Positions 18,296-26,827 of a DNA stretch of 64,000 nt are shown here, one piece after another. The DNA is from JAFKKF01 sp035651055 (GTDB lineage: Bacteria; Pseudomonadota; Alphaproteobacteria; Rhizobiales; Kaistiaceae). How positions within the stretch are numbered: the first letter of the stretch is position 1; every line of letters begins with the position of its first letter. The notes beneath the pieces were generated by a model. That model was not told the origin of the DNA. It searched no databases and worked only from the letters and a program-made list of their open reading frames with translations. A program made the translations under genes and the position numbers. The stretch spans positions 8,396-72,395 of the forward strand of contig DASRGK010000107.1 in assembly GCA_035651055.1 (NCBI GenBank). The letters are read 5' to 3'.

Positions 18296-19198
18296 CTACT
18301 TCACCGCACCGCTGAGGAAACCGGACACGTAATACTTCTGCAGGAGCAGATAGAAGAGCACGCAGGGAACGATCGAGATGGTAATGCCGGCCTGGAGCAT
18401 CCCCCAGTCGGTGCCGCCGATGCTGGTTTCCTGGCGGGCATTGGACAGGATCAGCGGCAGGGTGAAGGCAGTGCCCTTGTTCATCATCACCAGGGCGCCG
18501 AGGAACTCGTTCCACGACGTGATGAAGGCGAACAGCGCCACCGTCACGATCGCCGCCCGGATGGCGGGCAGAAGAATCCGCAGAAGCACCTGCCAGGTCG
18601 AGCACCCGTCGATGAACGCGGCCTCCTCAAGCTCGCGCGGAACGGCTTCGAAGCTGTTCCGCATGATGTAGACGCTGAACGGCAGCTGGATGGTTGTATG
18701 CACGATTGCGAGGCCGACCAGCGTGTTGGTGAGCTTGAGGCTGGCGAACATGAAGAAGATCGGCGTGAGCAGCGCCTGATAGGGAATGATCAGGGCAAGG
18801 AGCAGGAAGACGAAGAAGAACTCGCGGCCCGGGATCGGAAAGCGGGCGAGCGCGTAACCCGCCGGAATGCTCAGGATCAGGCAGAAGGCAATCGCCAGGA
18901 AAGCCACCGCGCCGCTGTTGAAGAGGTAGGTCGGCAGGCCCTCCTGATAGGCCCACAGGCGCCCGTAGCTCGACAGGCTGAGGAGATGGGTGAGATAGGT
19001 GGGCGGTATCGCGGAAGCTTCCTCGGTGGTCTTCAGCGACGCAGAGACCGAAAGGACGAGCGGCGCCAGCATGACGGCACTCACCGCCATGCAGACCGCA
19101 CCGGCGAGGTAAGTGCTGCGGCTGCGCCACAGGCGCGCCGCAAGCGTCGGAGCGGTGGGGCGCGTCAGGTCGCGGGCGAAGGCGACGCCGGCGCTCAT
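18296..19198 (-). CDS. Sugar ABC transporter permease, MalG type (importer C)
   Basis: A 300-aa CUT1 permease with six predicted helices. It has the EAA loop PRELEEAAFIDGCSTWQVLLRILLPAI, followed by the ITSWNEFLGALV segment common to MalG-like proteins. The start overlaps the stop of its partner by 4 bp. It sits between the partner permease and LacI-2. As for importer B, there is no ATPase gene nearby. Confidence 0.87.
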   Translation of the reverse strand: MSAGVAFARDLTRPTAPTLAARLWRSRSTYLAGAVCMAVSAVMLAPLVLSVSASLKTTEEASAIPPTYLTHLLSLSSYGRLWAYQEGLPTYLFNSGAVAFLAIAFCLILSIPAGYALARFPIPGREFFFVFLLLALIIPYQALLTPIFFMFASLKLTNTLVGLAIVHTTIQLPFSVYIMRNSFEAVPRELEEAAFIDGCSTWQVLLRILLPAIRAAIVTVALFAFITSWNEFLGALVMMNKGTAFTLPLILSNARQETSIGGTDWGMLQAGITISIVPCVLFYLLLQKYYVSGFLSGAVK

Positions 19199-20073
19199 GC
19201 GTGGCTCCGCCGCGTCAGGGTCATCTGGACGATTGTGCAGGCGAGGATGATCAGCGCCAGAATGAGCGACAACGCGGCGCCGTAGCCGAGCTTCAGATAC
19301 GGAAACGAGTTCAGATAGATCCAGAAGACCGACGTCGCCGTCCGGTTGAACGGCTGACCGGCGGTCATCAGGTAGAACTGATCGAAGGCCAGCAGCGATC
19401 CGATGACGCTGACCAGCGTGACGAGCAGGATGGTGCGGTAGGTGAGCGGCAAGGTGATCATGCGGATGCGCTGCCAATAGGAGGCGCCATCGACCATGGC
19501 CGCCTCGGTCGTCTCGGGGTGAATCCCCTGGATGGCGGCCACATAGAGCAGCATCCCGAAACCAAGCACCTTCCACACAATCGATACGATCACCGCCCAC
19601 AGGGCGCGGTCGGCATCCTCGCCGAACCAGACGAGCGGCCTGGCTATGATTCCGAGGTCGACCAGGAAGCGGTTGACCAGGCCGAAATTGTAGTTGAACA
19701 GCCAATACCAGAGGAGACTCGATACCCCGAGGCCGATCACGACCGGGACGAACGTCACCGCCCGGGTGAACTTGCGCAACGGGGTGTTCCGCGAAACCAG
19801 AAGCGCGAGCAGGTAGCCGCCGACCATCAGGATCGGGGTCAGCAGCAGCGTGTATTTCAGCGTGAAGCCGAGCGACGTCCAGAACTGACGGTCGTTCCAG
19901 GCCTTCACGTAATTGCCGAAGCCGACCCATTTCGCCGGCTCGATGATCGACCAGTTGTGGAGCGACATCCAGAGCATCTGGCTGAGCGGATAGGCGGTGA
20001 AGACCAGCACAAACAGCACCGCGGGAGCGAGGTAAAGCAACCCGATCAGCTTGTTTCTTTGCGTCGCGTACAT
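19195..20073 (-). CDS. Sugar ABC transporter permease, MalF/UgpA type (importer C)
   Basis: A 292-aa CUT1 permease. Its first helix runs within residues 10-32 (LIGLLYLAPAVLFVLVF) and the EAA loop reads PETTEAAMVDGASYWQRIRMITLPL. It lies 95 bp after the binding-protein gene, with a hairpin in the gap, and overlaps the MalG-type gene by 4 bp. Confidence 0.87.
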   Translation of the reverse strand: MYATQRNKLIGLLYLAPAVLFVLVFTAYPLSQMLWMSLHNWSIIEPAKWVGFGNYVKAWNDRQFWTSLGFTLKYTLLLTPILMVGGYLLALLVSRNTPLRKFTRAVTFVPVVIGLGVSSLLWYWLFNYNFGLVNRFLVDLGIIARPLVWFGEDADRALWAVIVSIVWKVLGFGMLLYVAAIQGIHPETTEAAMVDGASYWQRIRMITLPLTYRTILLVTLVSVIGSLLAFDQFYLMTAGQPFNRTATSVFWIYLNSFPYLKLGYGAALSLILALIILACTIVQMTLTRRSHA

Positions 20074-20122
20074 GCGCCGGGCGATCCTGGACGGCCGCGG
20101 AACCGGGGCCGTCGAAGAAGGT

Positions 20123-20156
20123 GGGAGGCCGCGATCCGCGGGACGGCCGCGGCCTC
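20123..20156 (-). other. Hairpin after binding-protein gene C
   Basis: Perfect 10-bp stem GGAGGCCGCG / CGCGGCCTCC with a 14-base loop, between the binding-protein and permease genes of the leftward operon. There is no T tract. Confidence 0.5.
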
Positions 20157-20168
20157 CGACAGCGGTTG

Positions 20169-21425
20169 CTACTGGTCGGCGATGGCCTTCATCGCTGCCT
20201 TGGCATCCGCGATGATCTGATCGAGATCATCGTCGGTGTAATAGACCCGCTGCAGCATCTGCAGCCAAGGGCCCTGCGGCGAGTTGATCTGCTCGAAGAA
20301 GGTCGTCGTGTAGGGGGTGCGCCCGACGGACAGCGCCTTGGCGACGTCCTGCACCAGCGGCTCGGCCTTGAAATACTTGTTGTCGACCATGTCCGAGCGG
20401 GTGGTGAGGTTGAGCGCCTTGGCGTAGCCCTCGACCTGGACCTCATCCGAGATGAGGAACTTCATGAAGTCGACGGCGTCGGAAACGCGCTTCGAGCCTT
20501 TCGGGATGACCAGGAGGTCGCCGCCGATGAAGGAGGCGGCCGAGTTCTCGGCCATGCCGGGGAGGAGCGCGATGCCGAACTTCATGCTCGGATTCTGATC
20601 GCGGGCAAGCGAGATGTTGAAGTTGCCCGTGCCCATCATGCCGACCTTGCCGGAGCCGAACTGGAGGTGGAAGGTCTCGCCGTTTTCGGCGCGGTCGCTC
20701 TCGTGGACGTTGCCCGACTTGACCATGTCGCGCAGCCACTGCAACACCGGCTTGATATCGCCGGTGAGCGGTTCGTCGCCGGGCCCGGCGGATTCGATCT
20801 TGCCGCCCGAGGCCCAGATCAGCGGACCGACGGTGAAGATGTTGCAGCCGGCGCACGAGCCGGGCAGGTAGTAGCCCTTGATGTCGCCGCCGAGCGCCGT
20901 GATCTTGTCGGCATATTCGCGCAGCTGCTTGAGGCTGGTCGGCGGCTTGTTGGGATCGAGGCCGGCCTTTGCGAACAGGTCCTTGTTGTAGAAGAGCGCC
21001 GAGACGTCGGCATAGAGCGGAACGCCGTAGAGCTTGCCTTCCCAGGTCGCGACCTTCAGGTGGCCGGGACTGATCGTCTTCATCTCCGGCAGCTTGGCGA
21101 TCTGGTCGGTGACATCGACCAACTGGCCGGCCTTTTCGAACTGTGGCCCGTAGATCAGGTCCATGCCCATCAGGTCAGGCACGTCGCCCGAGGCGATCGC
21201 CTGGGCGAGCTTGGCGACCATCTCGGCATGCGGGATGTAGGTGAGGTTGATGTGGCGGTCGGGATTCTTCTCGTTCCACATGTTGACGAGGATATCGACC
21301 ATTCCCTTGTTGCCGCCCGACCGCTCCCACATCACGAGGTCGGCGGCCTTCGACGGCGCGCTCGTCATCAGCGAGACAGCCAGGGCGCTGAGGGCGAACA
21401 GGCCCGCTCCGAATTTCAGCTTCAT
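20169..21425 (-). CDS. Sugar ABC transporter substrate-binding protein, CUT1 type (importer C)
   Basis: Family 1 solute-binding protein of 418 aa, with a Sec signal (MKLKFGAGLFALSALAVSLM, cleavage after PSKA). The lobe-1 start is DLVMWERSGGNKGMVDIL. The start at 21425 follows a gggagga ribosome site. It is the first gene of the operon that ends with GH127, so its ligand is plausibly an L-arabinofuranoside oligomer (inference from context). Two palindromic operators lie 48-120 bp upstream. Confidence 0.88.
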   Translation of the reverse strand: MKLKFGAGLFALSALAVSLMTSAPSKAADLVMWERSGGNKGMVDILVNMWNEKNPDRHINLTYIPHAEMVAKLAQAIASGDVPDLMGMDLIYGPQFEKAGQLVDVTDQIAKLPEMKTISPGHLKVATWEGKLYGVPLYADVSALFYNKDLFAKAGLDPNKPPTSLKQLREYADKITALGGDIKGYYLPGSCAGCNIFTVGPLIWASGGKIESAGPGDEPLTGDIKPVLQWLRDMVKSGNVHESDRAENGETFHLQFGSGKVGMMGTGNFNISLARDQNPSMKFGIALLPGMAENSAASFIGGDLLVIPKGSKRVSDAVDFMKFLISDEVQVEGYAKALNLTTRSDMVDNKYFKAEPLVQDVAKALSVGRTPYTTTFFEQINSPQGPWLQMLQRVYYTDDDLDQIIADAKAAMKAIADQ

Positions 21426-21472
21426 TTGCTTCCTCCCGAGTTCTTTTCTCGGCCGCCGAGCGCGGCCAGCGA

Positions 21473-21488
21473 AGGAAAAGCTTTTCCT
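21473..21488. promoter_or_regulatory. Palindromic operator AGGAAAAGCTTTTCCT, copy 2
   Basis: Identical 16-bp palindrome to the one at 7178-7193, here 48 bp upstream of the leftward binding-protein gene. Its centre is 57 bp from that of copy 3. Confidence 0.68.
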
Positions 21489-21530
21489 GGGCGACCACAC
21501 GACGATCGCAAGGTAAGGGAGAAAACCATC

Positions 21531-21544
21531 GGAAAAGCTTTTCC
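21531..21544. promoter_or_regulatory. Palindromic operator GGAAAAGCTTTTCC, copy 3
   Basis: Perfect 14-bp palindrome matching the core of copies 1 and 2. Two sites in one promoter region would allow cooperative binding or looping by a LacI-family tetramer. Confidence 0.65.
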
Positions 21545-21826
21545 TATTACCAATAGGCCACGAAATACGGCCGTACACAAGGCCTTCGGCGAAATGTCGC
21601 GTCCTTTCATCGGATGATTGTGGATGCTCCCTCGGGACCGGTCTGTCTGGCCTCGCCCGGACGGTAACGGCCCGCGCCTGGCCGGCTCCGGAGCGCGGGG
21701 CGCCCCAGGGCGGTGGAATGGGAGAACCGGGCCGCCGCCGATTCGCCCGGCTTCAGCCAGTTGTCAGGTCGGGTGTGCGAATCTGCCGGCGCGGTCGGGT
21801 TGACCGCGACGCCGGACCAAGCCCGC
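21545..21826. other. Intergenic stretch, no gene seen
   Basis: Between the operators of the leftward operon and the FMN-binding protein gene. Short open frames here are GC-rich shadows with no recognisable domain. It presumably holds the promoter for the flavin cassette, but no clear -35/-10 pair was found. Confidence 0.4.
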
Positions 21827-22555
21827 ATGAAGAAAGTTGCCCTGTCGCTGTTCGTGATTGCCGCCTCGGGCGCCTACGTCTGGAGCGAGGGTGGACGAGC
21901 CGCTCCCGACGATCCGCTTGCGGGCTCCGACGCCGCTCTACCCGCCGATCTGAAGCCGAGTGCCATCCCGGCCGCGACGCCGCCCGTCGCCGAACCGACG
22001 CCCCCCGAGGTTCTGCGAACGGGCGGCCCGCGCGCTCCGGATCGGCCTCTGCCCGAAAAGACGGCTGCCATTCTCGAAGCGGTGCGCGCCTCGGCTCCGC
22101 GGTTGGCCGCGACGATCACCCCTCCGGCGAGGGTTCCCCCGCCGGAGCCGACGCCAGTCGCGGCGGCGGAGCCGACGGTCCCGCTGCCGCGCCTGCGCCC
22201 CGCCTATCACGCGCCGCGGCTCGCGGCGGCAGTTATCCCGGCGTCAATGACGCTGGCCGCCAGCACCGCAGCCTATGCCGACGGCACCTATACCGGGCCG
22301 GTGGTCGACGCCTATTACGGCCTCGTCCAGATCCAGGCGATCGTCCAAGGCGGGCAGCTGGTCGGCATCAAGGTGCTGCAATATCCGTCCGACCGCCGCA
22401 CCTCGGTGTTCATCAACCGGCAGGCCCTGCCGATGCTCCGCGACGAGGTGGTGAGCGCGCAGAGCGCCAATGTCGACATCGTCTCGGGCGCCACGCTCAC
22501 CAGCGAGGCGTTCATCCGCTCGCTCTCGGGTGCGCTGCGGAAGGCGAAATCGTGA
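21827..22555 (+). CDS. Exported FMN-binding domain protein
   Basis: A 242-aa protein: an N-terminal signal or anchor (MKKVALSLFVIAASGAYVW), a long proline/alanine-rich linker to about residue 150, and a C-terminal FMN-binding domain. The domain contains DIVSGATLTS, a perfect match to the Dxx(S/T)GATxT site at which ApbE attaches FMN to threonine, here Thr225. It should work outside the cytoplasm as a one-domain flavin electron carrier, like the periplasmic domain of NqrC or RnfG. The ApbE gene starts 3 bp later, with the NqrB-like reductase after that. The electron acceptor is unknown. Confidence 0.85.
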   Translation: MKKVALSLFVIAASGAYVWSEGGRAAPDDPLAGSDAALPADLKPSAIPAATPPVAEPTPPEVLRTGGPRAPDRPLPEKTAAILEAVRASAPRLAATITPPARVPPPEPTPVAAAEPTVPLPRLRPAYHAPRLAAAVIPASMTLAASTAAYADGTYTGPVVDAYYGLVQIQAIVQGGQLVGIKVLQYPSDRRTSVFINRQALPMLRDEVVSAQSANVDIVSGATLTSEAFIRSLSGALRKAKS

Positions 22556-22558
22556 GCC

Positions 22559-23302
22559 ATGCGCGCCACCCGCATCCAGATGGGCATGCCGGTCACGGTG
22601 GAAGTGGTCGGTTCTGCCGACCCCGCCGTCTTTGACCGCGTGTTCGACTACTTCGACCGGATCGACCGGAAGTTCAGCACCTACCGGAGCGACAGCGAAA
22701 TCTCTGCCATCAATGCCGGGGCGCTCGACGAAGCCTCGATCACTGACGAGATGCGCGAAGTCCTTGCGCTCGCCGAGATCACCCGGGAGGAGACCGGCGG
22801 CTATTTCGACATCCGCACCCCCGAGGGGAAGCTCGACCCGTCCGGCATCGTCAAGGGCTGGGCGGTCCGCAATGCGGCGCTGCTCCTCGCCGATGCCGGG
22901 TTCGGCGACTTCTTCGTCGATGCCGGCGGCGACATCCAGTCCCGCGGGAAGAATGCCAGCCACACCGGCTGGACGATCGGCATCCGCAGCCCCTTCCGGG
23001 CCGAGGAAATCATCAAGGTCATCCGCCCGCAGGGCTCGGGGGTGGCGACCTCGGGCACCTATGTGCGCGGCCAGCACATCTACAATCCACACGCGCCGGC
23101 GCGCGCCATCGACGACATCGTCAGCCTGACCGTTATCGCCGCCGACGTCTGCGAGGCCGACCGGTTCGCCACCGCCGCCTTCGCGATGGGGAGGGCCGGC
23201 ATCGCCTTTCTCGAAAGCCGGCCGGGCGTCGAGGCCTATGCCGTCTGGCCCGACGGCCGCGCCACCATGACCAGCGGCTTCGAGGCTTTCGTCCCATGTT
23301 GA
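22559..23302 (+). CDS. apbE: FAD:protein FMN transferase
   Basis: ApbE transfers FMN from FAD to a threonine of an exported target, with magnesium. The 247-aa protein has the usual landmarks: KFSTYRSDSEISAIN near residue 40, PSGIVKGWAV, the GGDI segment (DAGGDIQSRG) and VATSGTYVRG. It lacks an obvious signal peptide and is shorter than many family members because the N-terminal leader is absent. Its location between the flavinylation target and the membrane reductase makes the FMN-binding protein its evident substrate. The last 7 bp overlap the next gene. Confidence 0.88.
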   Translation: MRATRIQMGMPVTVEVVGSADPAVFDRVFDYFDRIDRKFSTYRSDSEISAINAGALDEASITDEMREVLALAEITREETGGYFDIRTPEGKLDPSGIVKGWAVRNAALLLADAGFGDFFVDAGGDIQSRGKNASHTGWTIGIRSPFRAEEIIKVIRPQGSGVATSGTYVRGQHIYNPHAPARAIDDIVSLTVIAADVCEADRFATAAFAMGRAGIAFLESRPGVEAYAVWPDGRATMTSGFEAFVPC

Positions 23303-24804
23303 GACTGATCGACCGCCTGCTCGACCACATCACCATGTACCGCCTGGTGCTCGACTATCTGGTGGTCATCCTGGTAACGGCGCTGGTGCTGAGCCTCTTC
23401 GGGCTGGTTCCATTTCCTCCCGAGAATCTGGCGCTCTCGGCCGCCCTGATCTTCGCGACCTGCTGGCTTGCCAACCGGGTCTTCGCGGTCGTCTTCGCCA
23501 TCCCGGCCAATATCGAATCGGCGACCATCACCGCACTGATCCTTGCGCTCATCCTCGACCCGGTCGGCGTCGGCGACGTGAAGGGGATGGCCGGCCTCGC
23601 CTTCGCCTCGGTCTGGGCGATCGCGTCGAAATTCATCCTCGCCGTCCGCGGCAAGCACATCTTCAATCCGGCGGCGGCCGGCGCGTTTCTCGGCGGCCTG
23701 CTCCTCGATCAGCCGGCGACATGGTGGGTGGCCAATGCCGCCCTGCTCCCGGTCGTCCTCGCCGGCGGCATCCTGATCGTCCGCAAGACGCGGCAGAGCG
23801 AGCTGGTGGCCGCCTTCGCGCTGGTCAATCTCGCCGCCGTGGTCGCGACTTCCTGGGGACCGCAGCTCGCGACGGCGCTCCGCGAGACCCTCCTCACCTC
23901 GCCGTTCTTCTTCTTCGCCTTCGCCATGCTGACCGAACCGCTCACCGCGCCGACCGGCCGCTGGCCGCGGCTCCTCTTCGCGGCGCTGGTCGGCTTCCTC
24001 GCTGCACCCGAGGTCCATGCCGGCAGCCTCTACTTCACGCCCGAACTGGCCCTCCTCATCGGCAACCTCTTCGCCTTCGCCATCGCCCCGCAGCGGCGGT
24101 TCATCCTCACGCTCGAGCGGATCGAGCAGACCGCGGCTGACACGTTCGACTTCGTCTTCCGCTCGCCGCACCGCGTCCGCTTCCAGCCGGGCCAGTATGT
24201 CGAGTTCACCCTGCCGGTGCCGAAGGCCGACAACCGCGGCAACCGGCGCTACTTCACCCTGGCTTCGTCGCCGGGCGAGCGGCGGCTGCGGCTCGGCGTC
24301 AAGTTCTATCCGGCGGCAAGCGCGTTCAAGCGCGCGCTGGCGGCAATGACGCCGGGCGACACGATCCACGCCGCCCAGGTCGCCGGCGACTTCACGCTGC
24401 CGCGCGACCGCGGCCGGAAGATCGCCTTCATTGCCGGCGGCATCGGGATCACGCCATTCCGCAGCATGATCCGGCACATGCTCGACAACCGGGAGGTCCG
24501 CCCGGTCACGATCCTCTATGCCGTCGAGCGGCAGCGCGACATCGCCTATCGCGACATCCTCGACGCCGCGGCGGACGAACTGGGGATCGCCACCTATTAC
24601 GCCGTGGCCCGCGATCCCGGCCCCGACCAGTATCCGGGCTATGTCGACGCGCGGCTGCTGCAGGCGGCGCTGCCCGACTACCGCGAGCGCCTCTTCTACG
24701 TCTCGGGCCCGCAGCCGATGGTCCAGGCGATGCGCCGGCTCCTGCACCAGCTCGGCGTCCACCGCTCCCAGATCAAGGTCGACTTCTTCCCCGGCTTTGC
24801 CTAG
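23296..24804 (+). CDS. NqrB/RnfD-like membrane protein fused to a ferredoxin reductase-type FAD/NAD domain
   Basis: A 502-aa fusion. Residues 1 to about 265 contain 7-8 hydrophobic helices resembling NqrB/RnfD, including ANIESATITALILALI where those subunits carry their flavin site. Residues about 270-502 form a cytoplasmic flavin reductase with FAD motif RRYFTLASSP and nucleotide motif IAGGIGITPFRSMIR. No iron-sulfur motif is present. The arrangement predicts electron flow from NAD(P)H through FAD and membrane flavin to the covalent FMN protein outside. It is the last gene of the cassette and overlaps the convergent kinase gene by 4 bp. Confidence 0.82.
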   Translation: MLRLIDRLLDHITMYRLVLDYLVVILVTALVLSLFGLVPFPPENLALSAALIFATCWLANRVFAVVFAIPANIESATITALILALILDPVGVGDVKGMAGLAFASVWAIASKFILAVRGKHIFNPAAAGAFLGGLLLDQPATWWVANAALLPVVLAGGILIVRKTRQSELVAAFALVNLAAVVATSWGPQLATALRETLLTSPFFFFAFAMLTEPLTAPTGRWPRLLFAALVGFLAAPEVHAGSLYFTPELALLIGNLFAFAIAPQRRFILTLERIEQTAADTFDFVFRSPHRVRFQPGQYVEFTLPVPKADNRGNRRYFTLASSPGERRLRLGVKFYPAASAFKRALAAMTPGDTIHAAQVAGDFTLPRDRGRKIAFIAGGIGITPFRSMIRHMLDNREVRPVTILYAVERQRDIAYRDILDAAADELGIATYYAVARDPGPDQYPGYVDARLLQAALPDYRERLFYVSGPQPMVQAMRRLLHQLGVHRSQIKVDFFPGFA

Positions 24805-26165
24805 GCGGAAACCGCCGCGGCCGCGGGGCGCGGCAGGAAGACCGAGACCGACAGGCCGGGCCCGGCATCGGCAAGCGTAACCCTGCCGCCATAGGCATCG
24901 GCAATGTCGGCGACGATGGCGAGGCCGAGGCCGGTTCCCGACCCGGCCGTGTCGAGCCGCACGCCGCGGGCAAGCGCCGCCTGCCGCGCCTCCTCGGGAA
25001 TCCCCGGCCCGTCGTCGCCGACCGCAATCGTGGTTCCTTCGGTGGTGCTCTCGGCGCTTACCGTCAGCCGGGCGCGGGCAAAGCGGGCTGCGTTCTCCAC
25101 GAGATTGCCGAGTATCTCGGCGAGGTCATCCTCGTCGATGCTGGCCGTGACCGCAGGCGCCACATTGACCTCGATCGCCAGCCTCCGGCCGCCCGGCGTC
25201 CGCCGGACGACGTCGACCACCCGCGCGGCGACCTCGGCCACCGCGCATTCGCCGACGGCGACGCCCGGAGCGACGCGCGCCCGCGCCAGTTCGCGGTCGA
25301 TGTGACGGCGAATGGCGCCGAGGCTCTTCTCGATCTCGCCCGCCAGGTCCGCCTCGCCCTTTGTCCGCAGGGCGCGGATCTCGCCCGAGATGACCTGGAG
25401 CGGGGTTTTCAGCCCGTGCGCCAGGTCGGTCGCCGCGGAGCGCGCGCGTTTCAGGGCCTTCTCCTGGGCTGCCAGCAGCCGGTTGATCTCGTCGACGAGC
25501 GGCCGCACCTCCTTCGGCGCATCGACCTCGAGGCGGGCGGCGCGCCGGCCGACGACCTCGCTGAGCGCGGCGCGGAGGCTCTCGAGCGGCGCGAGACCGA
25601 TCGTCACCTGCGTAAAGATCGCCGCGATCAGGACCAGTGCGAGGAGGATCAGCGCCGGCGCCAGTTCGGAGACATATTCATCGACCGAAACCTCGACGGC
25701 CCGGTGATCCTCGGCGACGATGGCGCGGAACGAGCGGCCGCCGGCGTCGGTGATCGTGCGCGCGGCGGCCACCAGCAGAGCCCCGCCGGGCCCGGTCAGC
25801 TCGGCCACCCGCACCCCGCCGCGCTCGCCGATCCGCCGCGTCGGCGCGAGCGTCGTATCCCAGAGCGAGCGCGACCGGATGACGGCCCCGCCTCCGTCGA
25901 TTTCCTCGACCTGCCAGTAGAGACCGGAGAGTGGAACCGCGAAGCGCGGATCGGCGAGACCGGGCGTGACGGCGAGCCTGCCGTCGCTGTCGAAGGCCGT
26001 CGCGGCGACCAACTGGTTCAGTTCGACCGTCAGATCGGAGGCGATCCGCCGCTCGACATGGCGCTCGAAGAGGAAGCGCAGGCCGATGCCGGCGAGTCCA
26101 AGGGCGACGACGATCGAGATCGCGGCGGCCGACCAGAGCCTGAGGCGGATCGATCCGCCGCTCAT
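24801..26165 (-). CDS. Sensor histidine kinase, PhoQ-like
   Basis: A 454-aa membrane kinase. Helix 1 (residues 8-28) and a second helix near 172-192 flank a periplasmic sensor loop of about 140 residues. A HAMP-like linker follows, then the phosphoacceptor box DLAHGLKTPLQVIS and an ATPase domain with N box (LGNLVENAARFA) and GDDGPGIP. The ATG at 26165 overlaps the regulator stop (ATGA). It forms one operon with the response regulator and a PepSY protein, facing the flavin cassette; control of that cassette is plausible but not shown. Confidence 0.87.
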   Translation of the reverse strand: MSGGSIRLRLWSAAAISIVVALGLAGIGLRFLFERHVERRIASDLTVELNQLVAATAFDSDGRLAVTPGLADPRFAVPLSGLYWQVEEIDGGGAVIRSRSLWDTTLAPTRRIGERGGVRVAELTGPGGALLVAAARTITDAGGRSFRAIVAEDHRAVEVSVDEYVSELAPALILLALVLIAAIFTQVTIGLAPLESLRAALSEVVGRRAARLEVDAPKEVRPLVDEINRLLAAQEKALKRARSAATDLAHGLKTPLQVISGEIRALRTKGEADLAGEIEKSLGAIRRHIDRELARARVAPGVAVGECAVAEVAARVVDVVRRTPGGRRLAIEVNVAPAVTASIDEDDLAEILGNLVENAARFARARLTVSAESTTEGTTIAVGDDGPGIPEEARQAALARGVRLDTAGSGTGLGLAIVADIADAYGGRVTLADAGPGLSVSVFLPRPAAAAVSA

Positions 26166-26827
26166 CCCTCGTCGCCCGGAACCAGATAGCCGAACCCGCG
26201 CCGCGTCTCGATCACCTTCGGACCGAGCTTCCGCCTGAGCCGCGCGACGATCACCTCGATCGTGTTGGGATCCTTGTCGTTGCCCGATTCGTAGAGATGC
26301 TCGGCAAGTTCGGTCGAGGGCACCACCCGGCCGCCGTGATGGATCAGAAACGACAGCAGCCGGTATTCGAGCGGCGACAGGGCGACCGGCAGGCCGTTGA
26401 GGGAGATCCGCATCTGCCGCGTATCGAGCGACAGCGGCCCCTGCCTCAGGACCGGCGCCGCCTGGCCGGCCGAACGGCGGAGCAGGGCGCGGAGCCGTGC
26501 GACCAGCTCCTCCATCTCGAACGGCTTCGGCAGGTAGTCGTCGGCGCCGGCATTGATGCCTTCGACCCGCTCGGTCCAGACACCCCGCGCCGTGAGGACC
26601 AGTACCGGGAAATTCCGGCCGGCGGAGCGCCAGCGCTTGAGCACGGTGAGCCCGTCGAGGCCGGGCAGGCCCAGATCGAGGACCACCGCGTCGTAGCTTT
26701 CCGTATCGCCCTTGAACCAGGCGTCCTCGCCGTGCCGCGATACATCCACGGCAAAGCCTGCGGCCCGCATCGCCGCAGCGATATCGGCCGCGATGCGGGG
26801 CTCGTCCTCGACGATCAGGACCTTCAC
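26162..26827 (-). CDS. OmpR/PhoB-family response regulator
   Basis: A 221-aa two-domain regulator. The receiver domain has the acidic pocket E7-D8, phosphoacceptor D51 (VVLDLGLPG) and conserved Lys in LPKPF. The winged-helix domain occupies about residues 125-218, with PNTIEVIVARLRRKLG as its recognition helix. It overlaps the kinase downstream and the PepSY gene upstream by 4 bp each, so all three are translationally coupled. Confidence 0.9.
   Translation of the reverse strand: MKVLIVEDEPRIAADIAAAMRAAGFAVDVSRHGEDAWFKGDTESYDAVVLDLGLPGLDGLTVLKRWRSAGRNFPVLVLTARGVWTERVEGINAGADDYLPKPFEMEELVARLRALLRRSAGQAAPVLRQGPLSLDTRQMRISLNGLPVALSPLEYRLLSFLIHHGGRVVPSTELAEHLYESGNDKDPNTIEVIVARLRRKLGPKVIETRRGFGYLVPGDEG

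Noticed and set aside
20121..21617. 498-codon rightward frame over binding-protein gene C
   Set aside because: Antisense shadow; the leftward protein has a signal peptide, ribosome site and operon partners.
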